From positions 31,868,001-31,932,000 of the forward strand of contig OZ316891.1 in assembly GCA_973895155.1 (NCBI GenBank): 64,000 nucleotides of DNA, read 5' to 3'. Position numbers and translations under genes: made by a program. This stretch comes from Marsupella aquatica. Its lineage: Eukaryota > Marchantiophyta. The notes under the pieces were generated by a model. That model was not told the origin of the DNA. It searched no databases and worked only from the letters and a program-made list of their open reading frames with translations. Positions within the stretch are counted from its first letter, which is position 1. Each line of letters starts with the position of its first letter. Of the stretch, positions 9,779-19,840 are shown piece after piece.

Positions 9779-12700
9779 CTGCAGCAAATCAAACAGAGAG
9801 GCTAAGTATTTAGAAACTGCTAATAAAAATCTTATATATGCTGCACTAATGCTATTATTGAAGTACTGAATGCCACATTCACAGTTCACTCCTTAAGGAC
9901 ATAGTCAAGATCCACTCAAAGCACATACTCGATCAACTTCATACAAATTACTTGAATCACACCCACTCCTCAAAAAGGAGAATCACTCAGGACTAAACAA
10001 ACACTCCTTTTACAAGGAGTGAACGGACTATTGCTCCTTTGTCAAGACGTTGTAGTCCTTTCAAAAGGACTAATACTCCTTTGTCAAGGACCGAGAGTCC
10101 TTACAAAAGGAAGAGTGCTCCTTTGTCAAGGACCAAATGTCCTTGGTAAAGGAGTGTCACTCCTTTACAAAGGACATGTACTTCCTTCATAAGGACTTAG
10201 AGTCCTTAACAAAGGAGTCATGCTCCTTTCACAATGGAGATGGACTCCTTGAAAACTGCCACCTAGTCCTTAACAAAGAAGGACTAAGAGGTTAAAAAAT
10301 GGTTGACAGGGGCTCAGTCCTTGACAGAGAAGATTGAACTCGTTTAAAATTGACACAAGTCATGAACTAAGTGAAGGACTCTACAAGACTCGCTCCTGCG
10401 TACACTCCTTTCAAAAAGGACCAGACCCTCATCTAAGATTACTCGGATTAGAGAGTGAGCATGCTATTACCAAGTAGAGATTGCAAAAGGCAGGACTGAT
10501 CATTTGCAGATGACATTTGCCAAAAGAGGGTTTAGTGAAGACTTACCAGTGAGAAACTGAGAATTGCTCAAAAATATGATTTGCGGCTGGTCTTTCGAAG
10601 CTGCACAAAGAGCATGGAGGAAGTTTTAACCACAAAAGGCATTAAAATCACGGTATGCGGATTGCAAAATGCAGACCAGATCTTCAACATCCACAGAAGC
10701 TACCACTTAAAACGTTATCTGAGGCATACGCATATTGTAAAGCTTCTTCTTTGGCCTAGCATCTACACCATCGCAATTTGGTGGAGGTATTGTTGGTCGA
10801 GAAGGGCTTGGAGTCTTCAGTGAAGAGTATGTCTTAAAGGTGACATCTGCCTCTGGGGAAAATGGGAGAGTGGCACTAGGCGTTAGCACATCTTGACCAG
10901 GCTTAGCACTCAACAACGGTATTAATTTCACCTTCCTGCTAGAATCTACATCACACTTCCGTTTCTTCCCTGAATCCTCATCCTCAACCTTTGGTGACAA
11001 CATGACCATCTTGGATGATCTGTCTTCACCACCGCAACCCTCAGTAGCTACATCCTCAACCGTGGAAGAAGGTATTCTAGAAGCCAAGCACCGCTCAACA
11101 ATCTCTTGCAGATCCTGCTCCACAATAGCAGACCATGTTCCATAAGAAGCAGTACACAGTGAACAGTGCTCAACATCCATTCGTAACCCATCAATCTCCA
11201 AAGATTGCAAATTCATCAATTGAAAGCCAACTAGCAATTAAAGTGCAGACCAGTGTGGATACCTTTCCTTCAATTGAGACCATATTGTTCACCAAGTGTC
11301 GCCTCTGGGCCAATCGCCTACAGTTCTTCCCATATAGGTCCTCCACTTCCATGGCCATTGGGTGATGCTCCAGGGCTATATGAGTGCCCTCTTTGTAGCC
11401 TTGCTCATCATCTAAACCCCAAGTTTGTAACCAGCCATTACTGAAAATTGCCCCGCATGCCTTGCATTGTGGGCCGCCCGTACATGAATGAATATAAGTA
11501 AACAAACATGCAGGATGATATGTGTGCCCACAGGATGCTGGGATCCAATTGTAGCAATGGTATCCATTGCAACAAATTGGACAACTTGATACAGAAACTC
11601 TGCTAAAAACTGTTTCAGTGGACGTAAGGGTATAACGTGGCATCACTGCAGGACATGGGTTGCATAAAACGTCTGCCACAATCGCAAGCTCTACTTCTTG
11701 ATGCTTCAAATTATATTCAATCTTTTGGCATTCTGCTGCTAACTTGTTAGATAAGTCAAACAACCGGGACATCATTTTAGGCACACTCTCGTCATACTCT
11801 CGTTTTCTCTGTAATCTTTCCTTCACACTATGCAAATCCCGTCGGGTGGCTTCCAACAGGCTAGAAAGCTGGATGATTGTACTCTCGTGAGTTCTCAGTG
11901 TTGTCCCCATCAAGGCCAACAAGTCGTTGTTAATCTGCAATATCAACATTTCAATCAATCACATGTCTTGCCACAAGGTCCATCGCCTAAGAGATAAGTA
12001 ATCTCATCAGTTATCAGTCATTTTCATCAGTCGACCTGATATCAGCTGCCACCTCATCTCAGAGAGGCCGCCAAGTTGCGATTAGAGAAAAAGGTTTAGG
12101 GTTTAGGGTTTATTGAAGGGTTTAGGGTTTATTGAAAAATTGAAGGAGAAAGTTTTTTTTTTCAAAATTTTTTTTTCAAAATTTTTTTTCAAATTTTTTT
12201 TTTTCAAAATTTTAAGTTTTTTTTTTTCCGAATTTTTTTCGGTCCGTACACCCATCTCGGCGAGGTCAGCCGAGATTGAACAATCTCAGCTGCCTAGCTG
12301 AGATGCGCGGACGTACAAAGGTCCCAATCTTAGCTCCTTAGCTGAGATTCAAATTTTTTTGAGGTAACTGATATCAGCCGCTGATATCAGTTATCAGTGG
12401 CTGATAACTGATGATATTGTGTACCCCATCGCCTAAAGCCCACATTGAAGTCCACAACCGCAAACAAACGGGTCCTGAACAGAGAAAGTACATGATCCTA
12501 GCAAGATGAAGGAGGAAACCTCAAAGTACCTCTTGAATCGCCTCTCCATCACCCGGCTTGTTGGATTCCAACTCAATGTCGGTCGTTACTTCTTCCACTA
12601 CAGTTTCTTCTGCATCAATTTCAGCGGAGGTTTTTTCTTCTTGAAGTCGTAGGTTCTCAATCTCTTGTTGTAATGAGCTCTCCACATCATCACGTCCCGA

Positions 12701-13606
12701 CTAAATTACCTTCAGCTTGTCCATGGTAGAATGGACCTTGTCAAACCTCTTGTTCACAGACACGAGCTGACCCCTCATCTTAGATATCTCTGCTTCTATT
12801 GCAGATACCAGAACGTTCTTCACTTTCAAGGGAATCTGTCTCTTCTCCGATGGACGAACACATAGAATAGGTGTGGGAGGAGGTACTGTGCTACCCTTAG
12901 TCAAGCTGCAACTGCCACGCTCCTTGGGCACGGCACTTTTAGGGCTCTCAAAAAGTGCTAATTGTCCGTTGTAGACGACGGGTTTAGTCTCTGACAAAGA
13001 CTTTGGAGTTGACGACATAGACATTGGAGCTGAATACAGTTGAGGCTTTCTAACACAAGGAGGGCCATCAGGCCTACCTTTCCCATCTCGTGACCACTGA
13101 GTTACTTGACCCTTCAGCTTTGTCGATGCATAAGCTGCCCAGTTTACCTTTCTATGAAGCACCCGCTCGGCATAGGCACCTTTGACAAATGTATGAGATA
13201 GAATTCCATTAACAGGCTTGTCATACCCGTCCACCACTTGAGACAGTGCTAAAATCTCATCAAGAGGAATACCCGTGCAAGTACTTAGCTTATAGCCGTT
13301 CCTTGTTACCTCACCAAAGCATGCACTTAGTTGTTCCTCGGTGAGATCCAAAATCTTGTGGGGAAATTTTCCCTCATTGGGGAGACCACAGTTTGTCGCA
13401 AACCAGGCCGCATCCTTGTAGAACTCGGTCGGAGACCAAGTTTCATCAGAGCTCTGGCCTTTCGCTTTCTTAGCTGCTCTTGGCAGTTGAGCTTTGGTGT
13501 TATCCTTCGTGATGCTTGTCTCAGCTTTTGCCAGGACATTGGATACTGGCTGTATCGACTTGACATCCACCCCTCCATCAACTGTCAATGGAGAAGTGGT
13601 ATTCAT
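9077..13606 (-). CDS. Multi-exon cargo or second gene of the TIR element: coiled-coil/RING-like protein
   Basis: At least four coding blocks on the minus strand have matching splice sites: 13606-12530 (donor GAG|GTACTTTG), 11937-11263 (GATATTGCAG|ATTAAC to AAG|GTATCC), 11195-10707 (TTTGGAG|ATTGATGG to TAA or a nearby donor) and 9778-9077 (TTGCTGCAG|ATGGCC to TAA). A 54-bp mini-exon is possible at 10600-10547 (TTTGTGCAG|CTTCG to CTG|GTAAGT). The joined product would be near 900-1000 residues: a basic N-terminal block, an acidic segment, a coiled coil followed by a RING-like zinc module, a Ser/Lys-rich block and a Cys-containing C-terminus. TAG at 12701-12703 interrupts block 1. I do not recognise a named family. 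It is absent from the truncated second copy. Confidence 0.5.
9955..10300. repeat. Palindromic AGTCCTT/AAGGACT array in the minus-strand gene region
   Basis: More than a dozen copies of ACTCCTTT, AGTCCTT, AAGGACT and AAAGGAGT alternate in both orientations (for example CTTTGTCAAGGACC and CCTTACAAAAGGA). They form short inverted pairs every 15-30 bp. The spacing is irregular. The same core word (GGACT/AGTCC) makes up the array at 7255-7850 and sits beside the right TIR. Confidence 0.85.
10707..11195 (-). CDS. Third block of the minus-strand element gene
   Basis: About 163 codons begin IDGLRMDVEHCSLCTASYG after acceptor TTTGGAG and end …NMRMPQITF, TAA. The middle is rich in Ser, Pro, Lys and acidic residues (EDEDSGKKRKCDVDSSRKVKLIP), which suggests a disordered, possibly nuclear segment with a KKRK basic cluster. 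It is either the C-terminus or is spliced onward to the 9.8-kb block. Confidence 0.5.
   Translation of the reverse strand: MDGLRMDVEHCSLCTASYGTWSAIVEQDLQEIVERCLASRIPSSTVEDVATEGCGGEDRSSKMVMLSPKVEDEDSGKKRKCDVDSSRKVKLIPLLSAKPGQDVLTPSATLPFSPEADVTFKTYSSLKTPSPSRPTIPPPNCDGVDARPKKKLYNMRMPQITF
11263..11937 (-). CDS. Second block: coiled coil plus RING-like zinc module
   Basis: After the acceptor, residues read NNDLLALMGTTLRTHESTIIQLSSLL…, a leucine-rich coiled coil of about 80 residues. A zinc-binding pattern follows: CPICCNGYHC, CGHTYHPAC, CKAC, i.e. C-x2-C … C-x-H-x2-H-x2-C … C-x2-C, typical of RING/RING-like E3 domains. A tail with a His/Met-rich stretch (HIALEHHPMAMEV) follows. Phase 0 joins with both neighbouring blocks. 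Ubiquitin-ligase activity is an inference from the zinc pattern only. Confidence 0.6.
11991..12425. mobile_element. 435-bp Mutator-like MITE in an intron of the element gene
   Basis: CCATCGCCTAA occurs immediately left (11980-11990) and right (12426-12436), an 11-bp target duplication of the size made by Mutator-like elements. The ends are inverted: left GAGATAAGTAATCTCATCAG, right (reverse complement) GGTACACAATATCATCAGTT, both continuing with TTATCAG(T/C)CA. Inside are TTTAGGG telomere-like copies (about 12097-12131), long T runs (12155-12240) and several GATATCAG palindromes. No ORF of substance. It is younger than the 11.5-kb element that carries it. Confidence 0.88.
12530..13606 (-). CDS. 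N-terminal block of the minus-strand element gene
   Basis: The frame opens with MNTTSPLTVDGGVDVKSIQ and runs 301 codons to TAG (12701-12703). It then stays open for another ~57 codons (SGRDDVESSLQQEIENLRLQ…) to a good donor at 12529. Either the TAG is a mutation of a sense codon, or the donor AAG|GTAATT at about 12708 is used. Features are a Lys/Arg-rich early part (RAAKKAKG), a compact middle with conserved-looking aromatics (EFYKDAAWFATNCGLP, LHRKVNWAAYAS), a Ser/Pro linker and a C-terminal coiled coil that becomes acidic. No family recognised. Confidence 0.5.
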
Positions 13607-13619
13607 CGAACTCGTCCTG

Positions 13620-14404
13620 AATAAACAAAAAAACTGTGACTAAACACTCAATAAGACCTCTGCCGACAACATGTAAAGGTACGCCTCACAGGATGGACTA
13701 AATTACATGGAGCAATAGCCTAAATACCTTCTAGCCATGATAACAAAATCAAGTCCCGGGCTCTGATGTCTGCTTTCAACTCACCAATGTTTCCTCTGAG
13801 CAGCAACCAGCTACCGACCAGCAGTAATCCTCCACCGCATTGAACTAGCTCGCGAATCCCCCAACGCGTAGCAATCCCCGATGCAATTCGCAAATCGAGT
13901 ACGTTAGTACCCCCATTACCACATGATGCGCTTTGCGGATAGAGCTCGCTCCCGGCGTGTGAAACTTGAGCACTTGAGAAGGTTGAGCAAAGGATCGAGC
14001 TTCGCCCAGGTCTTGAAGCACTAAGAGAAGTGGGCGGATAGGGCTCCGCCCGAGTGAAACCAGCACTGCTACAAGTGAGAAATGGGAGAAATGCGCGGCC
14101 CAAGCTTTCTCTGAGCGGGAAGTCTTCAAGTCAAATGGCAACAACTAAACTTGCGTGGCTGCACTTCTTGCGTGGCCGCACTTCTTCTCGAGGGATTCAA
14201 ATAATTGGCAGAGTCTAACTCCGCGCATTTTGGAGTCCTCATAAAGTCTTGGCCCACCAATAACGTTAAATACTCTTAAGTACATTTTGTCTCTAAGTGA
14301 TTCAAAATGTCCTTGGCGGCTCACGATCCTTTTAATCTCGACCATTCATGTGCCAAAGATTTCGAGGACTGCCATGCCAAATCCCAGTCCTTTTTGCACC
14401 TTTT
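13620..14404. other. Right-arm non-coding region of the 11.5-kb element
   Basis: Only short, poorly supported frames occur on the minus strand. It probably holds the promoter and 5' UTR of the minus-strand gene and the sub-terminal sequence next to the right TIR. The last ~40 bp are shared with the MITE at 1608-1650. Confidence 0.5.
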
Positions 14405-14430
14405 GGTACCCTTCAATCATGTTTTCCACC
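14405..14430 (-). repeat. Right terminal inverted repeat of the 11.5-kb element
   Basis: Reads GGTACCCTTCAATCATGTTT then TCCACC on the plus strand. It is the inverted counterpart of 2899-2924 with three or so mismatches. The adjoining AGTCCTTTTTGCACC segment is also present at the left end of the MITE. Confidence 0.92.
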
Positions 14431-16862
14431 GGCCCGGTAATCTGCGCACAATCTCAAAGTACCATCCTTTTTGGACACAAACAGCGCGGGCGCCCCATAA
14501 GGACTCTTACTAGGACGAATGAACCCTTGGTCGATCAACTCTTCCAAGGTGTTCTTCAACATCATTCGTTCGTTCAGGTTCAGATGGTAAGGAGCTTTAG
14601 CCTGAGGAGCCGATCCCGGCTCCAACTCAACCTGGTGATCCACTTCTCTCCTCGGGGGTAAACCTTTAGGTAGCTTTTGCGAGAGCACGTCGTTGAATTC
14701 CTCTAAAATTTCAGGGATTCTACCGCAGTCGGGCCCGACCTTAGCTGACTTAGCCCCCCCCTTGACTGGGTGGAGATGAAAGAAGAAACATTCATGCCCA
14801 CCCTTAAAGTCTTTCCACCATTGCTTCACCGATACACACGGAGACAACCACGACACTTTACTTACTTTAAGAAATCTTTATTTATTTTTGGTAATTTCGT
14901 GTACAACGATGGGCTCACCGCCCTTATTGGGAAAATGAAGCACTTCATCCCCCGATTTCAAGGTAACATTGTGCTTTCTGAGATAGCCTACCGACAAAAT
15001 GAAGTCTACGGCTAGACCGTCTAGAACGTAGAACATCTCCTGACTACCAAAATTTTGCTGTTCGCCTATGACCTCTACTCGAAGTCTATGTACCACTCTA
15101 GACACTATGCCTTTTGTGTCGTTGGCAAACTTGCACACTAACGGTTGAAGCAACTCTTGCACGTCCACTCCAAGACGTGCCGCCGCCTGCCCACTTATGA
15201 AGCAGGCGGTCGCGCCTGTATCAACCAATGCAACACCCAGATTACCGTTAGAAGTGACATTCACAAAAATCAGCTTTTCAGGACCCTTTGTCTTAACTTT
15301 AGGTACTATCTCTGGCAACAACCCTTTCACACCGGCAGGAACATCCTCTATAGGGACCTCGTCAGTTACTAAGGGTTCGGTTAGAGCGATACTTACCTTG
15401 ATGCTCTTCTGCCCCCCATCTCCGTTCGGCTTGCCACCTTTCGTGGTGCCATCCTTACTTTGATGGCCCATGGCGCCACACGTGAAGCACGACCCTTCGG
15501 CCCACCTCTGCTCCGTGAGCGCCTGCTTCTTTTCTCTCTGTGCCGATGAGGATCCCTTCTTGAAGTTGCTGGCTTTCCGGTTGCGTTTTGCATTTCCATT
15601 CTGGGGTTGGGGATCCAAACCACCGGCCCCCGCCCCCTCTGGTTGCTTGCGCTTATTCCCGGGATCTTTTGCTTTCCCAGCTTCCCCCTCGGATCCCTTG
15701 CCACCCACCTTCGCCAAGTCCGGCCGGTTATTAACCAACGTAGTGGCCTTGTCAAAGGCATCAGAAAGCGTTTTAAAGTCATGACGCTTTTCTTGACGCT
15801 TTTCCTGCAACTTTTCCCTGAGCAACGGCGGGAGCTTCACTATAAAGTTGTGAAGCTGCGTGTGTAGGGTCTCTTGCCCCGCCGGGATACACGCCAACTG
15901 ATTCTGGTAATAGGTGATGAACTTTTGGATATCACCCCTGAAGCTCATCTCCGTTACACATTTCTGAGCGTGCTGCTCTGGGTACTTAGTGGTGACATGA
16001 GCATGGAGACCCTCAACCAGGTTTTCCCAAGATAAAGGCAAGGAGGAGTCTTCCCTCGACTTCTTCCATGACTTATACCAAGTCAAGGCATAATCGATCC
16101 TTCAGGTAAGGAGCAGCTGCGGTAGCCCAAGTGGATCGCTCAACGCACACTTGGAGATGAATCTCCATCGTGAGAGCCAACTCAGGAAATTTTGTCCACT
16201 TTGCTCGTAGGCCCCGTCATAAGTTGGAGGAGTCGGTAACTGGTTCACTTGGAACATACTCCGTCCAACTACCATTCCCCCTTTGGGACGTGTTGCACTC
16301 TGACTACCCAGACTAAGTAAATACTTAATCTGGGCCCCCTTGTTGTGTTCCAGCTGCTCATAAATGAGTCGCTAGTCTTGGGTCAACGGACCCAATCCTT
16401 CGTCAGCGGCTGGGCCCTTGCGGGTTGTGCGAGGACGGTCCTCCCACCGTCTTTCCTTTGCGGGTCGCCTATCCTTAGGTTCCTTTGTGGATTTTGGTGA
16501 TACTCCCCGCGCTTTGTGAGCACCATGACCTCCCGGGGCTGAGGCATCACCCTTACCACCGTGGTTCTACTTAGTCAAATTATCCACGATGACGTCCGAC
16601 TCAACATCATCTTCTGGTTCCGCGTTCAACCCTCTCAAGGCTGGGACCAGTTCCTCTTCCGGGTCCTGACCCTCTTCCTTCGAGTTTGCATCCGCATCGT
16701 CGTCACTTGCACTTGAGTCGGTGTCGTCATCGCTCGACCTGTCCTCTGAAGGCTCGGCCACCTCCTTCCCTTTAAGTCGATGGCGCTCCTCGCTTGATGT
16801 GTTTGCCGCGGTAGCCGACGGTTCGGCCGCCATGTCCTCGTCATCCTGCTTATAACGCTCAT
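14431..16862 (-). pseudogene. Gypsy-1 gag, protease and N-terminal RT
   Basis: The minus strand starts at about 16862-16833 with an acidic, Ser-rich gag N-terminus (EERHRLKGKEVAEPSEDRSSDDD). Gag core follows (about 16086-15760), then one degenerate zinc knuckle CFTCGAMGHQSKDG (about 15495-15455). The aspartic protease follows with VDTGATACFISG (about 15235-15190), then RT fingers (EVDHQVELEPGSAPQAKAPYH, LRLCADYRA at about 14460-14431). Nonsense codons at 16567-16569 and 16372-16374, and frame changes near 16085 and 14870, make it non-functional. It is homologous to 48904-50000 in the other gypsy copy. Confidence 0.9.
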
Positions 16863-17039
16863 CTAGGGAAGTTGACCCGTCCTCCTTTGTTTCCTCTAGA
16901 ACTTGGGTTCTCCCCTTGGTGGGGGGAGCCTGTTTGCCACTCTTTGTAAGTAGTGAGTAATTCCAGAAGTATGAAGAAATTGAAAATTTTAAATTTTTTT
17001 ACGTTGTTTAAACTACACTTACTGTTAATATCGGGAAGT

Positions 17040-17250
17040 TACTTTAGTTTACGAGTTTAAGAGTATACTCAGATTACGAGTATACCAGTCTACGGGTTAC
17101 TCTTTTATGAGTAAACTGATGGCGAGTAAACTTACTTTACGAGTTTACTAGTTACGGGTAAGCGAGTTTACTAGTTTGCGACAGTATACGAGTTACGAGT
17201 ATAGTAGTTACGACTTACTAGTTAGGGCATTACGAGTTGTGCCTTACGAG
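17040..17250. repeat. 5' sub-terminal TTACGAGTT/AGTTTACT array
   Basis: About fifteen degenerate copies of TTACGAGTT, TACGAGT and AGTTTACTAGTT alternate over 200 bp. The same words recur near the other end (20045-20160) and in the short relative (55200-55265; 55970-56030). Sub-terminal arrays like this often bind a DNA transposase; that role here is inference. Confidence 0.8.
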
Positions 17251-17437
17251 TTGGCAACCGATGATCGCGACGTCTTACGGCTACTTTCAACGGGACTTAG
17301 CAATGGGATGGCGAGCGCGAATTGAAGGGAAGGGGAATTAGACCTCGAGCGCTCACTCCTGACTTATTTACTGCCACCTCCATTGTTTCTGCCAGCTCCC
17401 CCACTCCTTAGCGCACTCAACATAACGGAGGAGAGCT

Positions 17438-19840
17438 ATGGCGAACCTCGGTATTGATGAACAGTACCGAGTTGACACTCTGGCAATTCCTAAGAGCATA
17501 GTCGCCCGAATTCCACAAGCGCCCGATAGCTATGCAAATTTACGGACTTCCTTACAACAGCTAGGTTTGGAGCATCTACTTGCCGTCCCTTGGAAAGTAG
17601 AGCTCGACACATATTTGCAGGATTTTGTAAAGGGATCAATGCTTGCTCCTGAATGTCAACAAACTATTAGAGCTCGACCCAGCTTATGGACTGTAGAACA
17701 AATTGCTTATGCCTTCCGCTGCCCTTCAGAAGGAGAAGGATTATATTCAAAGAAGAAAGATTTGTCTACACCCTACTTCTCTAGGATTCGCAATCTCACC
17801 AATGGCTGGAATTTGACACAGTGTACTTATCCAGATTTGAGAGTGCTTCTGGAATTTCTAGTACCCATTTTACACCCGAAGAAGCCAACCATCTGTCCAG
17901 TGGCTTTGGTGAATACAATTGTAGCCGCACACAGTGGAGCCGTCCAGGTTAATTGGGCCCTGTTAATTTTCAATGTGATGAAGGATCAGGTGAGAACCAT
18001 GAAGGCAGGTAGACCCACTCATCTGCAGGTTTATTTGTCTCAACTCTATCATGCTTATGAATGTTTATATCCAGAGGAGAGAACGGAGAGAGGGCTGCTC
18101 TTGATTGAGTTAGGCATTGAAGAAGACCTGAGTATGGAAGAACCAGTGGATGCTATTCCCCTGGATTCTCATGATCAGAATGTGGATGCTGAGATGGAAT
18201 TTGAAGATACACCTGCTCATAACTTAGAGCTGGTTCGACACCCCCTGGCTAACATGGTGTATTCACCAAGAGTTTATACAAGAGAATCTGGAGCTGGCGA
18301 AGACAGAGATTTCCCTGAGCAACCAGCCGACGTTGCTGAACTCGTTCTTGCAACTATCAATCTAAGGACCAACTCATCCACACCTCCAAAGGCAGAAGCG
18401 AATCAACAACTCGTCGATAAGTTGACATCTCTTCTTAGTTGCAGTGATGATGGTCTTTTCGATGCTGTCAATGATTTAAGAATGGAAGCTGTCAGTTTGA
18501 AGTCACCATTCCCTGATCAGTTAAGCCCTATCAGGATGACCTCTCCTCCAGGAGAGACAACACCAGTGGAATATGTGACTCTCACCCCTGTTACCCAACA
18601 GACCTCCTTTCAAGCAGGTGGTGACCTTGTTCCAGTAACAGACAATATTAGCTATGCAGCTATTGTGGATGATCTACTGGAGATACTACAGTGTAACCCT
18701 CGGCAGATAGTCACTGTAGTTAGCAACCTGGTGCAGCGATGTCCCACTGCTACCCCTTCTCCTAGTCGAAGTTTTCCCCCTTACAGCCCTGACTCTAACT
18801 ATGAACCCACCGAAGGACCGTCCTATCATCAGACACAGTATGAGCATCCTTATGTTCGAAGGGATCTTCCCGAAGACTCTGATCCGCCCTCATATGATGA
18901 CTCTATTAGGTCTTATGAAAATTCTCTTTGGTCATCCCCAAGGCAAGGATTTGAGAATATTGATGTAGCTCTAAAATCAAATCCAAATCTAGTAGCAGTG
19001 ATCACCTCGTCTACCCAAACCCCCAGGAATGCTACTATCGCAAGCAGGTACCCTAGACGTCCTGAGTCAGAAGTACACAGGTATGTCACCACTTGCAAAG
19101 TAATGCAGGCCAACAGACCACCGGTTGGAGAGTTCTGGAGATACTACTATCTAAAGAAGACTGAGGCAAGCTACATTTTTGATCTTAGGTGTCTTGGAAC
19201 TTCTAGAGTGGAAATGGCACAATTTGATGAGTTCTGGACTGACTCAATTTACTTTCGGCCTATTCTTGCTATGATGCTACTCCAAGGTGATGTAGAGGTA
19301 GAGGATCCAGACCTAGTTCTGGCATACTTTGGAAACTTTGCCGCCTATGCCCTAGATTTTGTAATTTCCTTCCTGATGCAGAGCAAGAAGTCTACTGCTC
19401 CACAGCACGATTACATACCACGAGAACCCAAGGTTACCCTTGTTTCAACCAGTACATTGGCTGAGAAACAGAGGATCTGGAATAATGTCACTTCTCAGAC
19501 TCTAGCTGAATTCAATCGATATTTCAGAGATGTCAGGTGGAGACTTCGCCCCTTCTATTCCAGGATGCTGAATAGTGATGAGTTCCTGTTTCATTATTCC
19601 CAAGTGTACGCTGCTACTTGCAACAACTATGATGTGCTCGGGATCTACAGAGAAGCTCTTCGTATAGATTCATGTTATTTAATGAAAAGGATGCCCTTGA
19701 TGTATCCTGAGAGACAACTGAGGTGCCTACCTTACTCAAGAGGATCCCCACGCCAAGCTGAACTGATAGAGGTTACTCAGAACCGAATTGTTACCCTTGT
19801 GGAGTTGCTGGAACCCGACGACATCCGACAGCAAGCTTGA
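17438..19840 (+). CDS. 800-residue protein of the 4.1-kb element, function unknown
   Basis: An intact uninterrupted frame runs from ATG (MANLGIDEQYRVDTL) in context GAGAGCTATGGCG to TGA. Residues about 1-240 look globular (WKVELDTYLQDFVKG, PSLWTVEQIAYAFRCP, YLSQLYHAYECLYPEERTER) and loosely recall the gag-like 'plant transposon protein' folds. Residues about 240-340 are acidic, and 430-530 are Ser/Pro/Tyr-rich and probably disordered. The C-terminal ~110 residues (FNRYFRDV…LEPDDIRQQA) are well conserved in the short relative at 55426-55756. I see no zinc finger, DDE, RT, helicase or membrane segment. It is the only gene of the element, so it is either its mobility factor or a nucleic-acid-binding coat-like protein. 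Identity is open. Confidence 0.85.
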   Translation: MANLGIDEQYRVDTLAIPKSIVARIPQAPDSYANLRTSLQQLGLEHLLAVPWKVELDTYLQDFVKGSMLAPECQQTIRARPSLWTVEQIAYAFRCPSEGEGLYSKKKDLSTPYFSRIRNLTNGWNLTQCTYPDLRVLLEFLVPILHPKKPTICPVALVNTIVAAHSGAVQVNWALLIFNVMKDQVRTMKAGRPTHLQVYLSQLYHAYECLYPEERTERGLLLIELGIEEDLSMEEPVDAIPLDSHDQNVDAEMEFEDTPAHNLELVRHPLANMVYSPRVYTRESGAGEDRDFPEQPADVAELVLATINLRTNSSTPPKAEANQQLVDKLTSLLSCSDDGLFDAVNDLRMEAVSLKSPFPDQLSPIRMTSPPGETTPVEYVTLTPVTQQTSFQAGGDLVPVTDNISYAAIVDDLLEILQCNPRQIVTVVSNLVQRCPTATPSPSRSFPPYSPDSNYEPTEGPSYHQTQYEHPYVRRDLPEDSDPPSYDDSIRSYENSLWSSPRQGFENIDVALKSNPNLVAVITSSTQTPRNATIASRYPRRPESEVHRYVTTCKVMQANRPPVGEFWRYYYLKKTEASYIFDLRCLGTSRVEMAQFDEFWTDSIYFRPILAMMLLQGDVEVEDPDLVLAYFGNFAAYALDFVISFLMQSKKSTAPQHDYIPREPKVTLVSTSTLAEKQRIWNNVTSQTLAEFNRYFRDVRWRLRPFYSRMLNSDEFLFHYSQVYAATCNNYDVLGIYREALRIDSCYLMKRMPLMYPERQLRCLPYSRGSPRQAELIEVTQNRIVTLVELLEPDDIRQQA

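Larger units (their letters stand above)
2899..14430. mobile_element. 11.5-kb gene-carrying TIR DNA transposon (copy 1)
   Basis: The left end GGTGGAAAGCATGATTAAGG and the right end (reverse complement GGTGGAAAACATGATTGAAG) form imperfect terminal inverted repeats of about 26 bp. GGCC precedes (2895-2898) and follows (14431-14434) the element, and removing one copy restores the gypsy-1 RT frame. The interior has two convergent multi-exon genes (about 3714-7210 plus; about 9077-13606 minus) separated and flanked by arrays built on AGTCC/GGACT motifs. A 4-bp duplication is known for Sola and some other superfamilies, but target-site length alone does not classify the element. The candidate transposase is described separately. 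Confidence 0.9.
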
